64,000 bases of DNA from Terebella lapidaria (taxonomy: Eukaryota > Annelida > Polychaeta > Terebellida > Terebellidae), in the NCBI GenBank assembly GCA_949152475.1, contig OX424567.1, forward strand, positions 18,067,402 through 18,131,401, in the 5' to 3' direction. The position numbers and the translations under genes are program-made. The notes beneath the pieces are model-generated. The model was given only the letters and a program-made list of their open reading frames with translations. It did not search any database and had not been told where the DNA came from. Positions 12,301 through 22,309 of the stretch are shown here, one piece after another (position 1 is the stretch's first letter; each line of letters begins with the position of its first letter).

Positions 12301-13287
12301 TGGTATCCGTTGTGAAATTAAACGTAACTCCAATCCATTCAATCCTTTCAGCTCTTCAGGTATTTCAACTAAATCTAAGTTGTTTGCCTTGGCTTGAGCT
12401 GGTAACTTGCCTTTTCTAAGTGATGCTCTGCATGTTAAACATATCCATTCTTTGCCGCCGGGCGAGGTACGTCTGAATGGTAGGATTAAATCTAGTGTCC
12501 GCTTCGATATCTTACAATAATTGTCTGCCTTGAATTCCACAACAGTAGACCGATACATCAACCTGTTACAACAACAGCAAACAAAGTCTGCAGAGCATTG
12601 GACACTCTTGAGAAATTTGTTCACCAATGCCTGATTGCTTAATATCTGCGTCCTTGTCCTGTTTCTTTTCTCCTTGATATATTGTTTGTGTTTCTCAAGC
12701 CTTTGACGCTTCTTGCCTGGTGCTTCCATTTCTCTGTTAGCAGACATTGAACGTTTCACTTTGTCAAGTCTGTCACTTTTTTTCTCTGATACCTCCAACA
12801 TTCTCTTAGCTGACTTCGAGCATTTATCTTTATCTAGTCTTTGTTGTTTCTCGTATGGCGCTTCCTTCTCTCGCTTAGCTGACTTCGAGCATTTATCTTT
12901 ATCTAGTCTTTGCCGTTTCTCCTCTGGTTCTTCCTTCTCTCGTTTAGCAGACACAGAGCGTTTCACCTTTGCAAGCCTTTGCTTTTTCTCCTCTGCTACT
13001 TCCTTCTCTCGTTTAGCAGACACAGAGCGTTTCACCTTTGCAAGCCTTTGCTTTTTCTCCTCTGGTACTTCCTTCTCTCGTTTAGCAGACACAGAGCGTT
13101 TCACCTTTGCAAGCCTTTGCTTTTTCTCCTCTGGTACTTCCTTCTCTCGTTTAGCAGACACAGAGCGTTTCATCTTTGCAAGCCTTTGTTCCCTTTCTTC
13201 TGCACTCTCCAGTTCGCGAAGTTTTCGCATGTATAATTTGCACTCTTTTCGTTTTTGGTCTGCACTTTTCTTCCGCCCCATTGTCAA
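6382..13287 (-). CDS. Helentron Rep-helicase-endonuclease polyprotein, copy A (2301 aa)
   Basis: Replication protein expected to nick, unwind and integrate the element by rolling-circle copying. Seen in order: basic tract of about eight 23-residue repeats (residues 26-210); Cys-rich segment CCCCNRL...CLTC (about 235-300) leading into a DUF6570-like region with IPEELKGLNGLELRLI; OTU-type cysteine protease (about 575-735; DGDC near 590, NHYVV near 725); Helitron-like Rep with FFTVSAADMQWPDL (about 972), the HUH motif SPHAHTILW (about 1062) and the paired-tyrosine motif YVAAYMTK (about 1242); PIF1-like helicase with Walker A GPGGVGKS (about 1616), DEISMVG (about 1704), GDLYQLPP and AYVAFSRV; APE-type endonuclease with FTETYL, GDFNDN, DHVYFN and SDHDLV. 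Every catalytic motif is present and the frame is open from MTMGRKK to the TGA stop. The start at 13287 is the first Met and is shared with copy B. A single-exon gene. The Rep-helicase plus APE fusion identifies a Helentron. Confidence 0.95.
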   Translation of the reverse strand: MTMGRKKSADQKRKECKLYMRKLRELESAEEREQRLAKMKRSVSAKREKEVPEEKKQRLAKVKRSVSAKREKEVPEEKKQRLAKVKRSVSAKREKEVAEEKKQRLAKVKRSVSAKREKEEPEEKRQRLDKDKCSKSAKREKEAPYEKQQRLDKDKCSKSAKRMLEVSEKKSDRLDKVKRSMSANREMEAPGKKRQRLEKHKQYIKEKRNRTRTQILSNQALVNKFLKSVQCSADFVCCCCNRLMYRSTVVEFKADNYCKISKRTLDLILPFRRTSPGGKEWICLTCRASLRKGKLPAQAKANNLDLVEIPEELKGLNGLELRLISQRIPFLKMVALPRGRQLGIHGPAVNVPAKLDFVCEQLPRLPSQTQLLPLKFKRNLRYKSFYIFDYVRPDKVLSALRYLKANNPLYADIEINEDWVKDSAEDDHDMWTAMTSCETEKAENEMQVEISTETVKSFEIEKSVTAVDKISKRCNNFDNVVDEKCKKSFGLERTRIIGQEETSKSSRCISTRISQKRSVEGVEQNISCLTAFDGSGAKTDKNIQTAVEVAKESAMTYCVFASADNSDMRQLSELARNMDMNIIDTPGDGDCLFYAVCYQLERLGISKISPTKLRALLAKYMSKNPDQYRDFVCAHVGNGDTEPPTNTDRAIAEITDDHSRQEIQWIEYLDGLQYSKQWGEHIALQALVDMFALTVKVHKTTNRTCLTVVSRSESRYEFDLGLLDQNHYVVLEPCSVEKSNKDHTDEALVSPNAPPDVSDQVDVIAEGHSSDKRTKNECSDDEIEEDETALEEASKIRGLPFETCLMRESQDMSNLVVNVAPGQTEKPQPLLSDPNFEELAFPDKYPNGKFALTSEREVEITPRRYFNQRLLDCEGRFAKSPEYLLSAQYAVESKQLQSDINHFVFRRVSGKHFQGKCINAGMVNNAHKLTALIQSDHAYKILTNIRGSPAYFQTLYYDVLAMVRQLGIPTWFFTVSAADMQWPDLIQTIARQYGTTLTDEDVKNLSFQERVGWLRNNPVTAARHFHYRLELLLKTVLMSNAKPLGEVVDYVIRIEFQARGSPHAHTILWVKDAPKLGEQSEKEVCEFIDKHVTCELPEEDPELESLVRKLQTHSHSSYCRKRGSCRFGYPRPPSEDTLIASEPLAGEDPKETKSQAQQVLNLVRNELDIHENSAQKLGDLLDNMNVEGEDYEKALKVSQRGNNVVLKRDPCECNTNPYNPTILRAWQANMDIQYLLDPYAVIMYVAAYMTKNESGMGELLRQTCREYKDGDIKSMLKRVGSVFLNHREVSVQEAAYRILSIPMRKLSRQVLFVNTDPPSERIGVLKPMKELQHKDETDEDIFQKNVITRYASRPNSLEHMCLAAFAANYTVSYNDKEAVDDSVPVVLDMDENKGDPSPQRDDLPKHIVLKNGLGRMHKRKTEAVIRFRKFDIELDTGNFYRAKLMLYKHWRHENTDLIGGYASFQDHYMAIADELRENEQRFTENTELIDEAIRLNSLCGPPEHVWASVAPETEHNNEQAEAEGPETERDIEQEDVDANAALIENQNSNPVTDLGLRYQAEIDKGVMSLTEYRKMMRALNTKQRQIVRYHRKWCKETVIAMKKGQPVVPYRLFLSGPGGVGKSHVIKLIHFETRRLLALSNTIKPTDLTVLLLGPTGVASFSIRGMTIHSALLIRVTKYDKASDTLTFEKLNTLRSNMENLCVVVIDEISMVGSDMLLTIHKRLNEIKGVPDDVLFGNVCILAVGDLYQLPPVLQSRIFDNVRDPLANLNGSLWRDNFMLHELDEIMRQKGDEEFAQLLSRVRTGECTDHDVEVLKSREISREDPEYPQNVLHVYAYNKDVDTRNEEMLRCLAPDESSHVKIIAADDKTDKTGQLDLGNSGTTQKRSETAGLHTVLVLAVGARVMLTYNVDTSDGLVNGVLGTVKGIIKNSNNRVSVVLVQFDEESVGKKAYRNSQWKLEYPDAIPILRQEGKFEKAGRKGSQVSRRQFPLTLAWAVTIHKCQGLTMNEIVVSMKGATRFGKGQAYVAFSRVKSLKGLHILDFDRRGIKADKVIKHEMDSMRENMLCPPAFPNLMELENLDYITVGHLNVHYFLDKIEDLNSQYEREIIHRTGVLCFTETYLNENQDISNFLELHNFVAFRDDCRNDGQNHGLMICASADRKPKELDMLSVLGLESKVVVLNVPSPFCIVLIYRPPSLPIVTFLRKLETLLSLLAPGVPTVVIGDFNDNIVEGKQTKLTRLMENFGFYQFVSNATTDSGTLIDHVYFNGLEKDGSAKVVIDIHDVYYSDHDLVLSTIKCAK
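12660..13212 (-). repeat. In-frame 69-bp repeats coding the basic N-terminal tract (A)
   Basis: About eight tandem 69-bp units encode 23-residue repeats of the type KREKEVPEEK...RSVSA. Three neighbouring units are almost identical at the DNA level, which indicates recent unit shuffling. Charged, helix-favouring residues suggest a coiled-coil or nucleic-acid-binding and nuclear-localising tail (inference). Copy B has the same number of units but a different mix of variants. Confidence 0.9.
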
Positions 13288-13407
13288 ATTCTACAAATGT
13301 CAAAACTGATATGATAGCGAAATACACTTATGGTTTTGTGAAATCAAAAGATTAGTCTATAATTATTATCGATAATTCAATGCAGACTAAGTAGATTTTA
13401 AACATAT

Positions 13408-13527
13408 GGAGCTGCGCTGCTTTAATAAAAATGCCCAGTCCCAGTTATCAGGTTATGTACGCGTATCGGAGCTGTGCTGCTTTAATAAAAATGCCCAGTC
13501 CCAGTTATCAGGTTATGTACGCGTATC
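13408..13527. repeat. 60-bp tandem duplication (A only)
   Basis: 13408-13467 and 13468-13527 are two copies that differ by a single base (GCTGCGCTGC versus GCTGTGCTGC). Copy B has one copy near 35092-35145. It lies about 120 bases upstream of the gene start. Confidence 0.9.
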
Positions 13528-14667
13528 TGTTTTCTGACAAATTCTTTGTGCAAAAATCTGCTTGCAAGTCAATATTATCAAATCAAGCTGTTGTATAAAC
13601 TCCCAATAACAAACTTAACGAATATGTTTCTTGTAGTGTGTGAATATTCTTCACAAATTCCACTCTTATCAATCAACAAATAATAAAAGTACCAAAGTTT
13701 ATTTTCAGCAATACAGCACAAGGTATATCGAACAGCAATGAACAGTACTTATATGTTAATGTACTTTTCCCTTCACACCTGTAAACCAGTGAATCTTGTA
13801 AGTAATTCAATAATTTCAAAACTTGTGTGTTAACAACATTGGATTCAAAGTACTAAATACAGCTGTACTATGTGACTCAGTCTTTTCCAGATTTTATTTT
13901 CCAACAGTTATCACTCGGCAGATTTATGGCAGAGAACCACAATTGATAGGAAAATAGCACAAGGAACAATTCCTTCGTGCATGCAAATCTGTTTTCCGAC
14001 AGCTATTGTGCAGCAATTGGTTAATGCAGAGCAATGTGATATAGATATATATACCAGACAAGTTTAAATTCAGAATCAAGGTGCTAAGGATCAGAATCAA
14101 GCTTTCAATGACAAAATCAACGACTTTGTTTATTCTGTGATGGATATTGTTCAGATTTTACTCTTGTCAACAAACAAATATCCCAACAGAAAGTTATGTT
14201 CTGCAATACAACAGAATATTACAGAATACAATGTGCAGTGCTTGCTCAAATCTACTTTTGTTTTCACAGCTAGTATATACTTTGTCTACCTTCAAATTTC
14301 CTAACACAACTCAGCCACGTGCAACAAGCTTATTCCAAGTGCAACAAGCTTATCACAAAAACACGTTCAATTCAATCTTGATGTTAAGATGGAAGTGAAC
14401 TCAAGACACCAATCGACTTCACTTGAAAGATTTTGAAAACTATTTTGACACGAAAATAAGTGAAGTCACAATTTCACAGCCAGATATTCACGTATTTTCC
14501 AAACTTTTAAGCAATCGAAAGCACACAACGTAGTGCACACGAATTCAATCTCAAGCAATATCAGGTCAATGCAGTTCAATCTCAGTTCAATAGCAATACA
14601 GCCGCAGTACTGGACAGAACAAGCTGTCACACCCCAGCGATCTACGTCGAGATCGTCTGAGTTAGTG

Positions 14668-14784
14668 CTAGCCCTCCAAGCTAGACTCCCTGTCAAGCAC
14701 GCTGTGTTCGACAGGTCGCAGAGTGAAGTGTACGTTGACACGACCCCCTGGCACCCGTAACGTCTGAGACGTCACTGTGGCAAC
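14668..14784 (-). other. Candidate exon with splice acceptor, upstream of gene A
   Basis: On the minus strand a T-rich tract ending in CAG (14785-14787) precedes an open stretch reading VATVTSQTLRVPGGRV... to a stop. Copy B has the same stretch (ending near 36304) with two amino-acid changes in a short segment, so protein-level conservation is not shown. It could be a leader exon of the transposase transcript, a captured host exon or chance. Confidence 0.25.
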
Positions 14785-17462
14785 CTGAAAAAATAAAAAT
14801 ATACATGTATTCACCATACTGCAGCTTGTTGAAATTATATCATATTTAGCTACGGCCTGATCACATACGACCATGTGGGCAGATCCCCCAATATAGATCA
14901 TCCCTGCCATCCGAAACATTCTTGAATTGATATACCACATAGTTACAGATAGTGGTATGTTTACATTTAAGTTTGAAATCAATACCAGTAAGAAATGCTT
15001 TGAACTGGAAAGCAGTGAAGTTCTAAATCAATACTAGTAGTATTAGTTTCGAGACAGATGGTACCTCACCAGCAACATACTTGCTATTATGCTGCATTTC
15101 ATAATGTCTCGCCATAGAAAATTCATGCAATGAAATACAACACACAATTGGATCATTATATTCCACATTTGTAAAATCTCCAGGGCCAAATTATTATCAG
15201 GCACATGTATTTGTTAGGTTTTCTACACCTCTACTACATATAGTGATATCAGACCTGTTCAAATTACTCTTATCGACTATTAATTAAACGAAACATACTT
15301 CAGGTCAGATCCTTTCTGAACATGTATGTGGAAATTGCCACATGTAGAGAACGCACAGTGCATCTGTCTAACAGTGTTAATTTCGAAAACAAAATTGTGT
15401 TGCCAAGTAAGCCATCTGGTTGCTATGTCAACCAAAATAGATAAGGTGTTCTAAAAAAAATATATGATCTATCTGATCCGAGTTCGGATGAAATATGCAA
15501 TATGTAGCCTTCACAAAGAATTTCGAAAGACGCAATGGATGATCACATAACCATAGTATTAGTATGTTCTGCTATGACAGAGAAAAATAGATGTAGTTTA
15601 CCGAGAGTAGAGATTAATAATGTCACAGTTACCACAACATGATCCGAGGTTAAGTTGCTTCCCAGTTATTGAGTATTCATGTCAATTCTCAGTTTGTCAG
15701 TTTCTACAGAACATTGACCCACTAGGCCAAATAGGTACAAGTCTGTCTCAATGGTTCGTTAAATTACCAGTATATGGCAAATATTTGTGACATCACATAC
15801 ATTGTAGCTTCGAAGCTTAGTTCCCAAATTAATCATATCAGTTCAAATTTACTACAGTTGATTTGACGAATATAGCATGAACATAAACACTGTCAAGCCT
15901 CTGAACGCGCCTCTTTACCTCGCCAGATCAACATTTCCCGGGATATTTATCATGAGCACTGAAATATTTTTCTACACGTGTGAACTTCATAGACAATTTT
16001 CTTCCTTCCATAAAAACATAGTATAGTATACATATAGTCAACAAAAAATAGTGCAAATTAGAAATGATTCTTAATTTGTGTACATCATGACTATACTATA
16101 TTTCACTGATGTTTTAAAAGTGTAGTTTACCACATGACATATGAATGTATAAATGCACATTGACAAACGGATATGTATTTGTTTTGTAATCTTGCTATCT
16201 AGTGGATTTTGTGGATTCTAACACAATCTTCGTTCAACAGTTTGTTCATCGAAACAATTTTGGTGTATTGAGTGCACTTAATTCGAGATACAACTAGTTG
16301 ATCATAGTTCTAACACTATGAGGTCTACAATGTTCACCAAATGATGAGCAAAGCATTATCATGTAAAATGATGTCTGATTGGACTATCTTACATTTCATA
16401 GTAACAAATATTGTCCTCGAATAATTGGATGTGAATGTTCTCACGAAACATTCTGCTAGCAGCAATTCATTATAATTGACAACAGAAAGAACTATAATGC
16501 TGGAATATTAAAGCACAAGCTGACATTATCGAGGTATTTGGTACATACAAAATAAGAACAATTCCGGAATACAATACATGTACATTGGGGGCTAGTACTT
16601 ACAAGCACATATTTTTCTACTTATTCAGCACAACTAACAAAGGAGTCAAGTTTTTATACCAACACAAATGTTCATTCATATGAAAATCAATGAACCACAG
16701 TGAATGTTCTATAGCTGGAAACATTCTGATCTCATACAATGATCTCTTGTGCATTATAAACAAATACAACTGGACATTCTAGTCACTAATGACCGCATGG
16801 GTGTATCACTGAAGCCCCCTTTCAACCCTATTGCCCAAAACATAAATGCAGACTCTGAACTATTTTTTACTGTCAGGCCCTGGCAATATTAATGTCAATT
16901 TTTTTGGTGACATCAACATTCCTACAGCCACCAACAATACAGCCAAAGAGTCTCAAAAAGAACATCAGCTCTGTACTCTAATCTACATCCACTGCAATTC
17001 GTTAGGTAAATGTTCGCAGATACCAAAGTATATTTCTCATTTTTGTACTAAATAAACTGGTTAACCTACTGACATTCATTCTATCATCATCCTGGAAAAC
17101 AAATTGTTTCTGCAGATGACCTTTGCCAAACAGGCCTGTGCAATATCGTTGTTTTTCATTGAAAACACCCACCAGAGCGTTCACATGAAAGTATCCTAAA
17201 CAGGCTAATATTAGTGTGACATGTGTCGGCAGTCAGCCATTTTGGTTGCTATGCCAACCAAAGTTAATGATCTTAATCAAGCGACCTGTAGAGCATTCAC
17301 ACGAAGTGTCTATGGCGGATATCGCGGATATAATGGCATGAAAGCTGACAAGCGTAAATCCAATGATAATTGTACAGATAGACAGCAACAATAAACTGGG
17401 AATGCAAACTTAACAACAGATCACTATCTATGTGCAAAACACTTGTGCACAGATAGCGTACC

Positions 17463-17585
17463 ACAAGTAACACTGGTAGTGGCCTCTCCCTGGTGCAGCG
17501 ACTGGTCAAGCTTTGCTTGACTGGGCCTTGCTCGGGTGAGTCTGCCTCGTCCTGCACCGAGGCCCCTTTAGCGTAACTGGGGAAT
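17463..17585 (-). other. Candidate leader exon with strong splice acceptor
   Basis: On the minus strand a run of T, then CTGTTCACAG (17586-17595), forms a good 3' splice site. A possible donor GTACGC follows near 17463. Copy B repeats the acceptor (exon start about 39186). An A-specific insertion of 19 bases within the segment changes the frame relative to B, which argues against a conserved protein but not against a non-coding leader exon. Confidence 0.25.
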
Positions 17586-18239
17586 CTGTGAACAGAAAAA
17601 AAACAAATCAGAATTAAAATGGTATTCTGGTGAAGCAAGCTTTAATCCCAAAAATCTATATTTTAAATTGGCACTTTCAGGTCAAATGATACATGAAACT
17701 TATACATGATGTGAGCTGTTTGTTTACCTTTTGAGAAACAAAATAACAATGTATTCAACTCTTTCATATCGTCAACAGTATTGTAATCGTCATATTTGTA
17801 AGGTATCATATATTGCACACTATTGCTCATTCCATGCTCATATAGATTCCATTAAACAAACTGCTTATCAACTGTGATTAACAACTTATCAACGAAATGT
17901 TTAAATACCAAGGTGGTTCTGCCACAGGATGCTGACTTCAAGGAACAGCCCTCAAGTAGCCGGGTGCAGCAAACTGTGAACAAATAAGAAGTCTCAGATG
18001 CCCTAATACATGTAAATCAACTGAAAACATAGAAATTGATGTAGTGTGCAGAATTCAAATATATATAATATAATAATAGGCAATACAATGTGTAAATATG
18101 ATAAAATTATATCCTAATTTCCCAAGACTTTTACTAGTATATGTAGCAAATACATATGCAGAGTCACAGTATACATTGTACAGTATTTTAATGTTAGCCC
18201 ATTGGAGCTTTATATTGTATGTGATGAAGGAACATACCA

Positions 18240-18570
18240 CCGAAGCGAAACAAACTGGATGGCACTGGGTAGTCCTCCTAGTAGCACGAGGACAAAACAG
18301 GAACTGTACAGTCACCAGCAGCCTTCTTGGTCACAAGAGGACTGCACACAAAGCTGGACACCACAGGGTCACTGGTAGCAGTTCTCCCAGTCACAAAAAG
18401 TTACACAAACAGGTGAACACCACCGGCAGAAGTCACTAGGGACAGTCGCCGATAGTCCTCCCAGTCGCACAAGGGCCAGGCACAACCCAAACACAGGCTG
18501 GAACTGTTAACTGGTCCGCCCAGTCACCGAAACACACGAAAGCACAGGAAGTACGGTAGTACAAAGTCTG
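18240..18570. repeat. Degenerate short repeats with CCCAGTCAC motif
   Basis: CCCAGTCAC or CCCAGTCGC plus CACAAG recurs at about 40-60-base spacing (for example near 18390, 18450 and 18520). The copy B equivalent is at about 40780-41110. It is the GC-richest part of the arm and could be promoter-like, but no core promoter motif was identified. Confidence 0.45.
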
Positions 18571-18759
18571 ATTGTCAGCAATCTGAAAGATAACTCTTGA
18601 GGTAAGTATATTCACAACAAGTTATTACTAATATCATTGCAAAAGTTCGCCCAAGTACTAAGATAGGTTACCAGACAATTTTGGTTCAAGCACCACAGGC
18701 GAGATACGACATTGAGATTTACCAATCAAGTTCATCTTTGTGAACTTCAGTGTCACCAT

Positions 18760-19860
18760 TAGGTGTGCTGCATATAATTTTGTGGCCTTTCCAGCCCATA
18801 TATTCGGCTTTTTCGGAGACTCAAGGCACTTCATCTTTATAAATAATGTCAACGACCCCAGTTAACATGTATGGAAACAAAAATCTTAAAATTAATCTGA
18901 TAGTTTCCGAGAAAACAGCAAAAAATTGAATTTTGGGCTCTTTGGGCCGGCTTTTCAGGCCTATCGATCGACTCAAGGCACTCCATCTTTATAAACAATG
19001 ACAAGGACCCCAATTAGCATGTTTTGCAATGAAAATATCAAAACTGATCAGATAGTTTTTGAGAAAACGGATGAAAACTTAAATTTAGGCCTTTTTGGGC
19101 CTTTTGAGCCTAGATTTTTCGCCTTTCATCGATTCAAGGCACTCATCTTTATACACAATGACAAGGACCCAATAAGCATATAGAGAAACAAAAATCTCAA
19201 AACTGATCAGGTAGTTCTCAAGAGATCAGCCAATAACTGAATTTTGGGACTTTTTGGGCCATTTGAGCCTGAATTTTTGGGCCTATCGATGAACTCAAGG
19301 CACTTCATCATAATACACAATGTCGAGGACGCCAATTAGCATGCTTTGAAATGAAATTCTCAAAACTGATCATATAGTTCTTGAGACAATAGCCAAAAAC
19401 TGAAATTTACAGGTGCGGAACCAAATGTTGAACAGTACCAAATGTCAAACACAGTTGTTCACTTTATCAGTGTTCAAAGAGCATGTAATTAAATCAAACT
19501 TTCATGAGTAAGAGTTGCTTACATTTAACATTGGTACGCTCATGTGCAGTGAATTATAATTTTGTTCATGCGTTTTTGAGGATTGATAAATTTAAAAACT
19601 GTGTTCGACATTTGGTACTGTTCAATATTTGGTCCCCCACCTGTAGGCCTTTTAAGCCTAGATTTTGGGCCTTTCGAGCAATTCAACGCAGTCCTTCTTT
19701 ATACACAATGTCAAGGACCCCAATTAGCATGTTTTGAAACAAAAATCTCAAAACTGATCAGACAGTTTTTGAGAAAATGGCCGTCAAATTTTAGAATTGA
19801 GCATTTTTCGACAAAAAAAAAAGTGAAAATCAAAATTAAACCAAGGGCTTAGAAAGGTTA
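18760..19860. repeat. About 155-bp tandem repeat array, copy A
   Basis: The block CAAGGCACTNCATCTTTATA...CAATGNCAAGGACCCCAATTAGCATG, followed by TCAAAACTGATCAGATAGTT and TTTTTGGGCC, recurs near 18823, 18973, 19135, 19298 and 19680, a period of about 150-163 bases. The last interval is stretched by a MITE insertion (19410-19643). The copy B counterpart is 41290-42360. Confidence 0.8.
19410..19643. mobile_element. MITE family alpha (234 bp) with TA duplication
   Basis: The ends CAGGTGCGGAACCAAATG and its reverse-complement partner form imperfect inverted repeats of about 45 bases containing GTACCAAATGTC. TA flanks both sides (19408-19409 and 19644-19645), suggesting a Tc1/mariner-type origin. 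A syntenic copy lies in B (41927-42157), and a third, inverted copy lies at 49588-49823 only in B. No coding capacity. Confidence 0.8.
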
Positions 19861-20692
19861 CCAGACATCATATATTCAGGTATTAGCCTTTTGGTATAAA
19901 TTTTGGTATAAATCCTGACCCACTGTGACACGGTGTCAGGTGAAAGCCGTTGTCATTTCAGAAAGGGACTAACACTTAACTCTGTTATTGGGCTGAACTA
20001 AAACTCGTATAGGCCTATGTATGGTATATTATAGTGATGTAACCCCAAATATTTAGTTTGATTCTTTTGTGTTGCAAACAACGACTACATGGGGAAGTTC
20101 ATGTCTTTGTTCATGTTAGCGCAGATGTAAACAATTCGTTCACATTGTGCGTTTTTTCGGTATGTTCAAAATCCACTGCCGGATCATGCGGACGTATTTT
20201 GGGGGTTGTAACGGTGCTATATCATCTAATAATTGCTAGCCAATTGATTGATAACGAATTTCAGAAACCGATTATTCCACTTTAAGTGAGATATTTAGAA
20301 AAACATTCCCCATTATAAAGCATAAGAGAATTTAGCTTGGGAAAGTCCCATTTGGCCCGAATTCGGACCCAAAATACCTAGCCCACTTTGAGTGATTCAA
20401 GGGCAAAGAAACTCATACACCTCACAGGGGTACATATGAGGACTGTTATGCATCAATAAGAGAAAAAGGTACAGAACAGATATTGACAAAACAACCGTCG
20501 AAGTCCAAAATTCGATGTTTTTTAATTTGTCAAAAATGGCAGCCATAAGATTAAACCGTACAGTTTGAAGATGTTAACGCCGGATGGACGAATACACGGC
20601 CAAACGGATGCAACGCCATGCCAATAGGTTACTGTATCGGACCAAAGGTAGAAAGTAGGGGTAAAGCTAACACTGTTCCAGGGCTACGTTTC
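19861..20692. other. Non-coding stretch, copy A
   Basis: No gene recognised. Bases 19890-20307 are specific to A; at the equivalent point copy B instead has satellite DNA and the 5.6-kb transposon. Alignment with B resumes at ACATTCCCCATTATAAAGC (20307 in A, 49284 in B). A plus-strand open frame at 20058-20285 has no recognised domain. Confidence 0.5.
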
Positions 20693-20827
20693 CAGCCTTG
20701 CGTTCAGTGAACAAAACGTTCTGTGGCGCTACGGGACGGAAGTAGCATTTTCTATTGTTCTTGGATAGCAACTAGGGGGCAACGGCGAACGTTCGCAGAG
20801 CGCTCGCTGTCACTGAACGCAAGGCTG
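20693..20827. mobile_element. Short MITE family beta (135 bp, A only)
   Basis: Begins CAGCCTTGCGTTCAGTGA and ends with its exact reverse complement. Copy B carries an uninterrupted site (TTTCCAGAGTTAGG near 49930), so this is an insertion in A after the copies separated. The target duplication is unclear. Confidence 0.8.
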
Positions 20828-20952
20828 AGTTAGGGTAAGGATGGGGCGAGTGAGGGCTGAACAACGCGAGCTGCTGCCATGGCTGCTGCCGCCGTGCCGG
20901 TGAGCCGCTAGCCTGTTGGCCGCTATCCCGGTCACATGAAAATCACCGATGT

Positions 20953-21345
20953 TCATCTGAATACACTCGCGAACCACAGTTTCGATACAGAAACATGATC
21001 TAGAACATATAATCTATTCGCGCACATCAATTTTATCCGTTTTGTCGAGCTAACACCGACATAATCCAAGGTTTTCGTACATGAAGAACTTGAGCAAAAC
21101 AAAAACACCTCACCGGAAATCAGTCCGTCCAACACTATGACCACACGTGATTCAGCAACTGCAGTTACGGAAATAGGGAATATGGTCAATAGGCCTATCA
21201 AAATGGCATGGCACGCAATCAAAACAATGAATTTGAACTGTTGAAACATCACGGCATCTTGCGTTTGCCTCATCATTTTGGTTCTATCTAGGCTTATAAA
21301 CATGTAGATATAAATTTCCGCTGAATATTCGTTCAAATATTCCAT
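20953..21345 (-). other. Open frame with signal-peptide-like segment (130 aa)
   Basis: Encodes a hydrophobic stretch KFIVLIACHAILIGLLTIF followed by small polar residues and a Cys-containing tail, like a secretory signal or single-pass anchor. No family recognised. The counterpart in copy B (50292-50498) diverges after the hydrophobic stretch because of small length changes, so it is not conserved as a protein. It may be a captured first exon or chance. Confidence 0.25.
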
Positions 21346-22309
21346 CTGATTTAGGGCGTTCCAAACCAGGAATTTTGTTCACTTAACACACTGTTAACAC
21401 ATTGTCCCGGATTACACAAAGTACAAATTTTGCTTGAAATATTTTAAAGAATAAGACCTCGATACCTGTGCACATATTAAAACTTTTGATGAGCAAGAAA
21501 TAGCCATGAAACATTTAGGCCAATAGGCTCAATTGTGAATGATAAACTAGGCTACATTTCTGATAGGACTTTGTGAAGGAGTGTTTTTAGCTTGAAAAAG
21601 TACGGAAACATTTATATCGGGTAAAACCAGAGTAACTTTATTACATTACAGAATGAGTTGTAAATATACGTGTGGACTATTAAAATATAGCTACATTGTA
21701 TAATTGTTGTAAGATATGCCTAATTGCGAAATCAGCAAAATAGTCACGTGGCACTGTTTGCCCTGGAAATACAAGATTGCATCGAAAGACGTTATTTCAT
21801 GTAGGCTACATAGTGTCCATCATTCTGCAGACTTCCATGCTCTGCTCAAAAGTATCTAGATTCACTCACAGGATGAATCCATCTAATGTGTTACTTCCCG
21901 GTTCAGTGTCGAGCCAGTGATAACCTATCGTTGTCCCTGGTAACGTGCCTACAACAGTCATTGTCTACTGAAATGAAAGTACGGGTGTAATAGAACTGCG
22001 ACCTTATTTTTTTCGCACTTTACAAGCCACAATTCCAATTGGTTCATTCGTGAAATAGTAGGCCTAACACAAGTGTTCCCATTCCAAGAATAAATACCAA
22101 ATAATTTAGCCAAATGGAGAACAGAAATTCCTTAGAAAAAAAAAACAACAGAACATCCCTATATCTCAGTATTTTTGACGAAAACTCTAACATCGGGTAA
22201 TTTCTATGTGGGTGTTTCTGAAGCTCAGCACCCGAGTTGACACATGTCTCAATATAAGACATCATCGCGCTGAGCTACACACAGATCAGTCAAACGGCAA
22301 TAGCGCCGA
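21346..22309. other. Non-coding right arm of copy A
   Basis: AT-rich and closely matching 50500-51470 of copy B. No gene, satellite or terminal repeat recognised. It holds conserved TTTATATCGGGTAAAACCAG and CCCGGTTCAGTGTCGAGCCA blocks of unknown role. Confidence 0.4.

Larger units (their letters stand above)
13288..18750. other. Upstream non-coding arm of gene A
   Basis: About 5.5 kb with no recognisable protein, aligned almost base for base with 34986-41290 of copy B. A sampled 190-base stretch (15780-15970) showed only three differences. As the 5' side of the minus-strand gene it should hold the promoter and any leader exons. Minus-strand polypyrimidine-AG splice acceptors precede short open stretches at 14784 and 17585. 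A palindromic AT-rich stem occurs around 16020-16115. A 60-bp tandem duplication is at 13408-13527. Confidence 0.6.

Noticed and set aside
12713-13309. Open frame of 198 codons on the plus strand over the repeat tract
   Set aside because: Antisense shadow of the 69-bp coding repeats of gene A; the Leu/Ser/Phe-rich product mirrors the basic repeats. The same holds for 34411-34934 over gene B.
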